A stretch of DNA of 64,000 bases from contig NC_016132.3 of NCBI RefSeq assembly GCF_000005505.3, positions 46,762,914 to 46,826,913 on the forward strand, given 5' to 3'. A model generated the notes under the pieces. That model ran no database searches and was not told the DNA's origin. It was given only the letters and a program-made list of their open reading frames with translations. Positions 59,404-64,000 of the stretch are shown in pieces (position 1 is the stretch's first letter; the number at the start of each line of letters is the position of its first letter). Position numbers and translations under genes: made by a program. Origin of the DNA: Brachypodium distachyon. Lineage: Eukaryota; Streptophyta; Magnoliopsida; Poales; Poaceae.

Positions 59404-59413
59404 GAGATTACTA

Positions 59414-61524
59414 GTAGCTCGTCTATTCGCCAGTTCTTGATAATTATTTTCTGGAGTGTTAATTAGATTTTTCAGCTATTGGATCAACATCAAATTTTCA
59501 CCATCTTCAAGTGACGTTATAACTGTAGGGCGTAATTTTTCCGACGGCACGAGTTTTGAAAAAAGAAGAAGCAAGCAACAAAGAACTAACACAAGCGAAA
59601 TTATAAACGGGTCACCGCGGCGCTTCTGTTCCATAGATCTGCTAGTTCAGACACCAGATGCACCGACAGGGCGACACTTTTGATATTAGTAGCATTTGGC
59701 GTACGAATCCGTCGTGCAAGAGGCACGTCCACATGTGCACGGCCATTGAAGAAAGCTCTTGGTGAGACGGGGGGAGCAGTTTCAACTCGTTTGACGGAAA
59801 TGCCAACTGCAAGTAGCATATGCATGAACCGAGCTGCCGGCGTACACTACAGTAACAACGTTAAAGCTACGTAGAAACCAAAGAAAAATACAAAACAGAG
59901 GACCCCCTTTTTTCGAAAATCAAATAATCGAGGACCACTTGCTCAATTGATGCATCTCTCTACAGGCGTATTCTCCGCTTGCATCACGCACTGTCATAAC
60001 TCATAAGGGCAAAGTCCTGTCCGCTCATATTCACTAACACGTCGGATCATTTTGACTCAGCCGGTCAGTCTCGCAGCAAACAGAGAGCTAAACACAAAGA
60101 ATAGAAATTGGCGAATAGCTATAAGCGCGAAGAGAGACACCATTCCAAAATAAACCCCAGGTCAGAGGAGACGCGAAGCCGCCGGCCGAGCACGTCACCG
60201 TCTGGCCGCCCAGAAGCGTAGTACGAGAGATGCCACGCGAACCCCAAAATGGTACTCCGAAAAGAGAAAAACAGCCGGGGCATCATCATCATCGTCTGCC
60301 GGGAGCTCAAGGGAAGAACATTCATGCCCGCGGCGCCTCCTCCGTCCTCCATTTACAAAAGACACGTCCCTTGGTTTTGGCTAAAGCTCTCTCTACGGGT
60401 GTTTTTCTTCTAATAACTTTCCCTTCTCCACTCACGGCCAGCACATCCCCATCTTTGTTGTCTGGCTTCGCAGGCCGGCGTCTCCTCCTCTTTCACTCCG
60501 AGTCGCTGTCCATGCTCTCCATCCCTTTCAGCCCTCTTCGCCTCTGCAATTTCAGATGAACAGAGTTTTCAGTCAAGTGCCAAGGTCAAGAGGAAACCTT
60601 GATGGGACCAAGTAATACTACTGTCAGTGCAGCTTAGGCGCATGTGACAATCTATATAAGCTCGACCAAACCTTAAGCTAGGGTCTTTCGGGGTTTTTAA
60701 TAGCCGTCAACTAAACTGTGGAGTTCACGTTACAAGATTCCGTTCTCCCAAATTACAGCAAGAGATCCGGTCTAGAGCCTTGTTACTATTGACAAATACA
60801 CACATGTCACAGAGATTAAACCTGCAGCAACTAAAGTACAAGCAGCACCCACTTTCTTCTTTTTCTTTCTTTTTTTTATGGTTACGATTCCAAGCTCTAT
60901 CCCGCGAGCCATCATGTGGTCCTAGCAAGCGACAGTGTAGATGTACCCACGTTGAGGGCCACTTGTCGGCGATCCTGAGTTCAAAATCCCAATTTGCAAG
61001 CGCGGAAGTGAACCACAAAACATGAGACTGACAGGTGGACTCCATGCCCCTTGCACATATGCTTTTTTTTTTCACTTGTTACTACTAGTAGGTACTCCGT
61101 TGAATTGTTCAATTGAGTTTATTATTTATTTTGCTTTGGCAACCCACATGACGGATATTGATAAATCTAGCTACGCCAAGAAGACTTCTCAGGTCAGGCC
61201 AGGGCAAAGGGATGCACAGAGATCGCTCGCTTGCATCTCCACGTCCACAAAAGGCGAGCCAAATAACTCGGTGCCGTCATCAATGAGGACACGAAGAAGC
61301 ATCACGAGTCACGGGCCCCACGTGAGCAAGTGGGCCAGCCCAAAAGTAAAGGGGCAGCTAATTAACCAACTTTATTAAGGCCTTAATTTGCATTGCAGCC
61401 CATCAATCACATGCCCCCCCAAATCAATCAAAAAGTGGAATTACTGCTGCCATTTCCTTTTCCTTCGAACAGATGGCATGAACTGGGCCTGTCGAATGCA
61501 ATTGCAAAGGGGGATAAATTTTGT
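59414..61524. other. Intergenic DNA and 3' flank of the DUF1639 gene
   Basis: No gene is supported. Frames at 60119-60560 on both strands read Ser/Arg/His-rich without motifs. The last few hundred bases must include the 3' UTR of the DUF1639 gene on the minus strand. Confidence 0.45.
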
Positions 61525-63993
61525 TTATACCTTCTTCACGCATTTCTTCTCCCGCACCTCGTATCGGCTCCTGGTCAAATCCGAGAGCCACATCCCCGGG
61601 AACACGAACTGCGCATCACAAAGCACACATGTTAGTCCTGTGATCAGAGATGCAGAAGGAAGAAAAAATAAAATAAAAATAGATCCGATTTGGATCTGTT
61701 GGGGGTTGCAGGGGCATACTTGGAGCGACTTGTCCACGTTCTTGGCCCTCTTCTTGGGCCTCTGGGGCAGCTTGGTGCCCTTCATGGCCAAGAAGTCGTC
61801 CTCCTTCTCCTTGCGCGACAGCGAGATGTAGATCCGGGGCAGCTCGAACCGCTCGACGGCGCCCAGCTTCTCGCCGCCGCCGCCGTTGGCGACCAGCGGC
61901 GAGTCGCTGTTGTGGTGGTGGTATGGATGGTGGTGGTTGTTGCTGTTCTTGGGATCCATGTGATCCACGGCGGCCGCCTTGCTGTGCGCCTTGTCCGGCG
62001 ACTGCCGCTTCTGCGCGCCGCCCGATCGCTCCTCGACGGACCTGATCGCGCAACCAAAGGGAGAAAACATGGCGTTAATCATGGGATCGTGGTGGTGATG
62101 ATGATGTGGTGGAGGTGGTTGGGAAGGTTTGCAGCAGGCAAAAGGGTAAAGGGGAAGAAGGGTGGGTAGGGATGGGTGGATTGGTGCTAGTCGGACGTAC
62201 CACAACAAAGTTGGGATGGAAACAAACAACAATATTATGCAACACCAAGCAAAGCTACTCTGCTGCTGCTCGGAGTACTACTGTTGATGCCCATATAGAA
62301 AAGGAAAAAAGATGGGGGAGTTGAGATGTGCACACATATTTATAACCCATCTGCCCTACCGGTGGTACTCCTTTTCCCTTCCCCTGCTCCTCTTCTTGAT
62401 GTTGCAACTCATATTATCATCGATGTAATGATCCCCGAAGTTCTACCAGATCAACCCAACAATCCACCGAAAATAAAATAGGCGGCCCCTAACCAAGGAA
62501 TTTGAGCGGATATGGAAATTTTGTTGGGGTCCCCCAGGCATGATATGATACAGTGTGTTGTGACAAATACGGGTGCTGCTGCGGTGCTGCCTATGTCCAC
62601 GGATTGGTCAAGGAGGAAGGTAAAGTTACCCCTCCGTCCAGATCCAGACAGACACTGGACTTTCCACAGAAAAAAAGAATACGATGACCTCAAAAAAACG
62701 TAAATACCACGGCAAAAAATCAGCAAAGAAACATAGCGAGCCGATACAGATCGAGAAACCCAACCAGCTGAATATATATAATACAGAAAAAAAAAGAAGA
62801 AAATAAACTAGTCTAGATTTGGGGGAAAACAGAAAAGGAGGAAGGAATCTTTGGTCCAACTCCAGCGCTCTCTCGCTGCTGTGCTAAAAGACGGGGCTCG
62901 GTACAGCTCACCAAAACCAAAAGGAACACCCTAAAAAAAATCCCCAAGCAGGAATAAATAACGCCACGTCGCCAAGCCAACAACAAGAACAAGAAGATGG
63001 CCAAGCAAGCGGCCGGACCGATTAGTTTCCTCCCCACCAGGGGCAGAAGCGGAAACCAAAAAGTCACCGGGCGGAAACAAACAGGTAGTACAGGCGAGAG
63101 AAGGGTGAAGGAGCGGGCTACCTCCCCCACCCGGCCGGGCTTCCCATCCAGGATATGAAAACGAAACGAGACGGGGAGAGGCGCTCGTATACCTGTTGTT
63201 GCCGTGGTGGTTGGCGTCTCCGCCGGCGGCGCGGGCCGGGAAGGAGGAGGCGGACCTCAGGTTGGACCCGCGCGTGATGGCGGTGGCGGCCGGGGGAGGC
63301 GGCATGAGCTTCTCCGTGGGCGCCGACGCGCGGCGCTGGATCTTGCCGTTGACGCCGCCGCTGCTCAGCCGGCGCTGCGGGGAGGGGGCCGCGGACGACG
63401 AGGACGACGCGTCGCGCCGGCAGCGGGACCGCTTGTTGTGGCCCCACTGCAGCAGCACGTCGCCGGCGTTGGAGCTCGGGGAGGCCGTGTCGGAGGAGTC
63501 GCCATGAGCGTGGTCCCGCGCCGGGCTCCTGGCAGTGGCCGTCTGCGGCGGCGGCGCGCGCGCCCGCGCGGGCTTCGAGGAGGAGTCCGGCTGGGAGGCG
63601 GCGAGGTAGGAGGCCAGCCGGGAACCGTCGGTGGCGGCGTCGTCGTCTTTGAAGGAGGATCTCGACGCCGGCTTGCGGGCCACGCCGCTGCCTCCGCCGT
63701 TCGCGAGCGGGAGGCAGTCCGGGCTGAGTCTTTGGTACCTGCAACGGCGACGCGGATTAGCGATTTTGGACCGGACTAAAGGGATCTGCTGCAGAATGCG
63801 AGGAACAAATCGGGGAGTGGGTGACGAAATGAAACGAAGAAGCGCACGGATCGATCGAACACGATAAGACTCAAAAGGATCGAGAACAGAAATGAACGTA
63901 AAATTCCAACAACCACTTAGCTCTTTCGAAACGCAAGTAAGATGAACGAAAGAGAACAAGGAAATACTTCGGCCGTGAACCATGAACTCCCAT
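61525..63993 (-). CDS. DUF1639 family protein
   Basis: Four minus-strand exons, 63968-63993, 63193-63738, 61720-62041 and 61525-61608, join in phase to 325 residues. The start MGVHGSRP is the first ATG next to the right window edge; more coding upstream cannot be excluded. Exon 2 opens YQRLSPDCLPLANG and holds VLLQWGHNKRSR (103-114), both typical of this plant-specific family. The middle is Ser/Pro/His-rich and disordered. The conserved DUF1639 block is RFELPRIYISLSRKEKEDD (255-273), then GTKLPQRPKKRAKNVDKSLQ and FVFPGMWLSDLTRSRYEVRE. A basic cluster (RPKKRAK) suggests nuclear entry. No biochemical role is established for the family. Introns are 229, 1151 and 111 bp. Confidence 0.9.
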
Positions 63994-64000
63994 GGCCACA

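Noticed and set aside
63204..63779. Plus-strand 191-residue frame
   Set aside because: It is a shadow of DUF1639 exon 2, which has conserved motifs and correct splice sites on the minus strand.

Overview
The window is nuclear DNA of a plant, almost certainly a grass. Four of the seven coding genes are split by introns that carry mobile DNA. Some genes have very GC-rich exons and others are AT-rich, the bimodal pattern of grasses. The intergenic DNA is full of Stowaway MITEs with the CTCCCTCCGT end and TA target sites. The gene families (purine permease, nepenthesin-like protease, ECT/YTH reader, F-box) are plant families. About one gene per 8 kb and few LTR elements suggest a compact Pooideae genome (Brachypodium-like) or a gene-rich island of a Triticeae chromosome; the sequence alone does not settle the species. 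No bacterial-style operon, CRISPR array, phage or virus was seen.

Layout from left to right: a 3' gene end runs off the left edge (1-211). Gene-poor DNA follows, with two 52-bp-spaced duplications and a tRNA-derived SINE. A two-exon secreted aspartic protease (7718-11840, +) comes next, then a four-exon nitrobindin heme protein (12524-16198, +) whose third intron holds a Helitron inserted into a MITE. Ribosomal protein eL43/RPL37A (16802-18948, -) has a telo-box and four site II elements upstream. An LTR remnant precedes a nine-exon YTH-domain m6A reader of the ECT type (22265-27422, +) with an unusual repeated tail. An intron-less purine permease (33057-34265, +) is followed by about 9 kb of MITE- and LINE-bearing DNA. 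TAF11, a TFIID subunit (43691-46276, +), has one GC-AG intron. Next are a segment bounded by similar direct repeats that contains an orphan first exon, a broken F-box gene (49855-51086, +), and a 1.6-kb inverted-repeat element full of degenerate tandem repeats. A 1.9-kb Helitron contains MITEs, one of them nested inside another, and a 406-bp foldback element has a perfect 10-bp target duplication. A DUF1639 gene (61525-63993, -) ends the window.

The genes do not form a pathway: translation (eL43), transcription initiation (TAF11), mRNA-mark reading (ECT), transport (PUP) and proteolysis are ordinary scattered eukaryotic neighbours. The most notable content is structural: nested transposon histories, six very short retroposition-like scars with 9-15-bp flanking repeats, the GC-AG intron and the 17-residue repeats of the YTH protein. 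All exon boundaries were read by eye from GT/GC-AG sites, reading phase and family knowledge. No alignment or transcript data were available.
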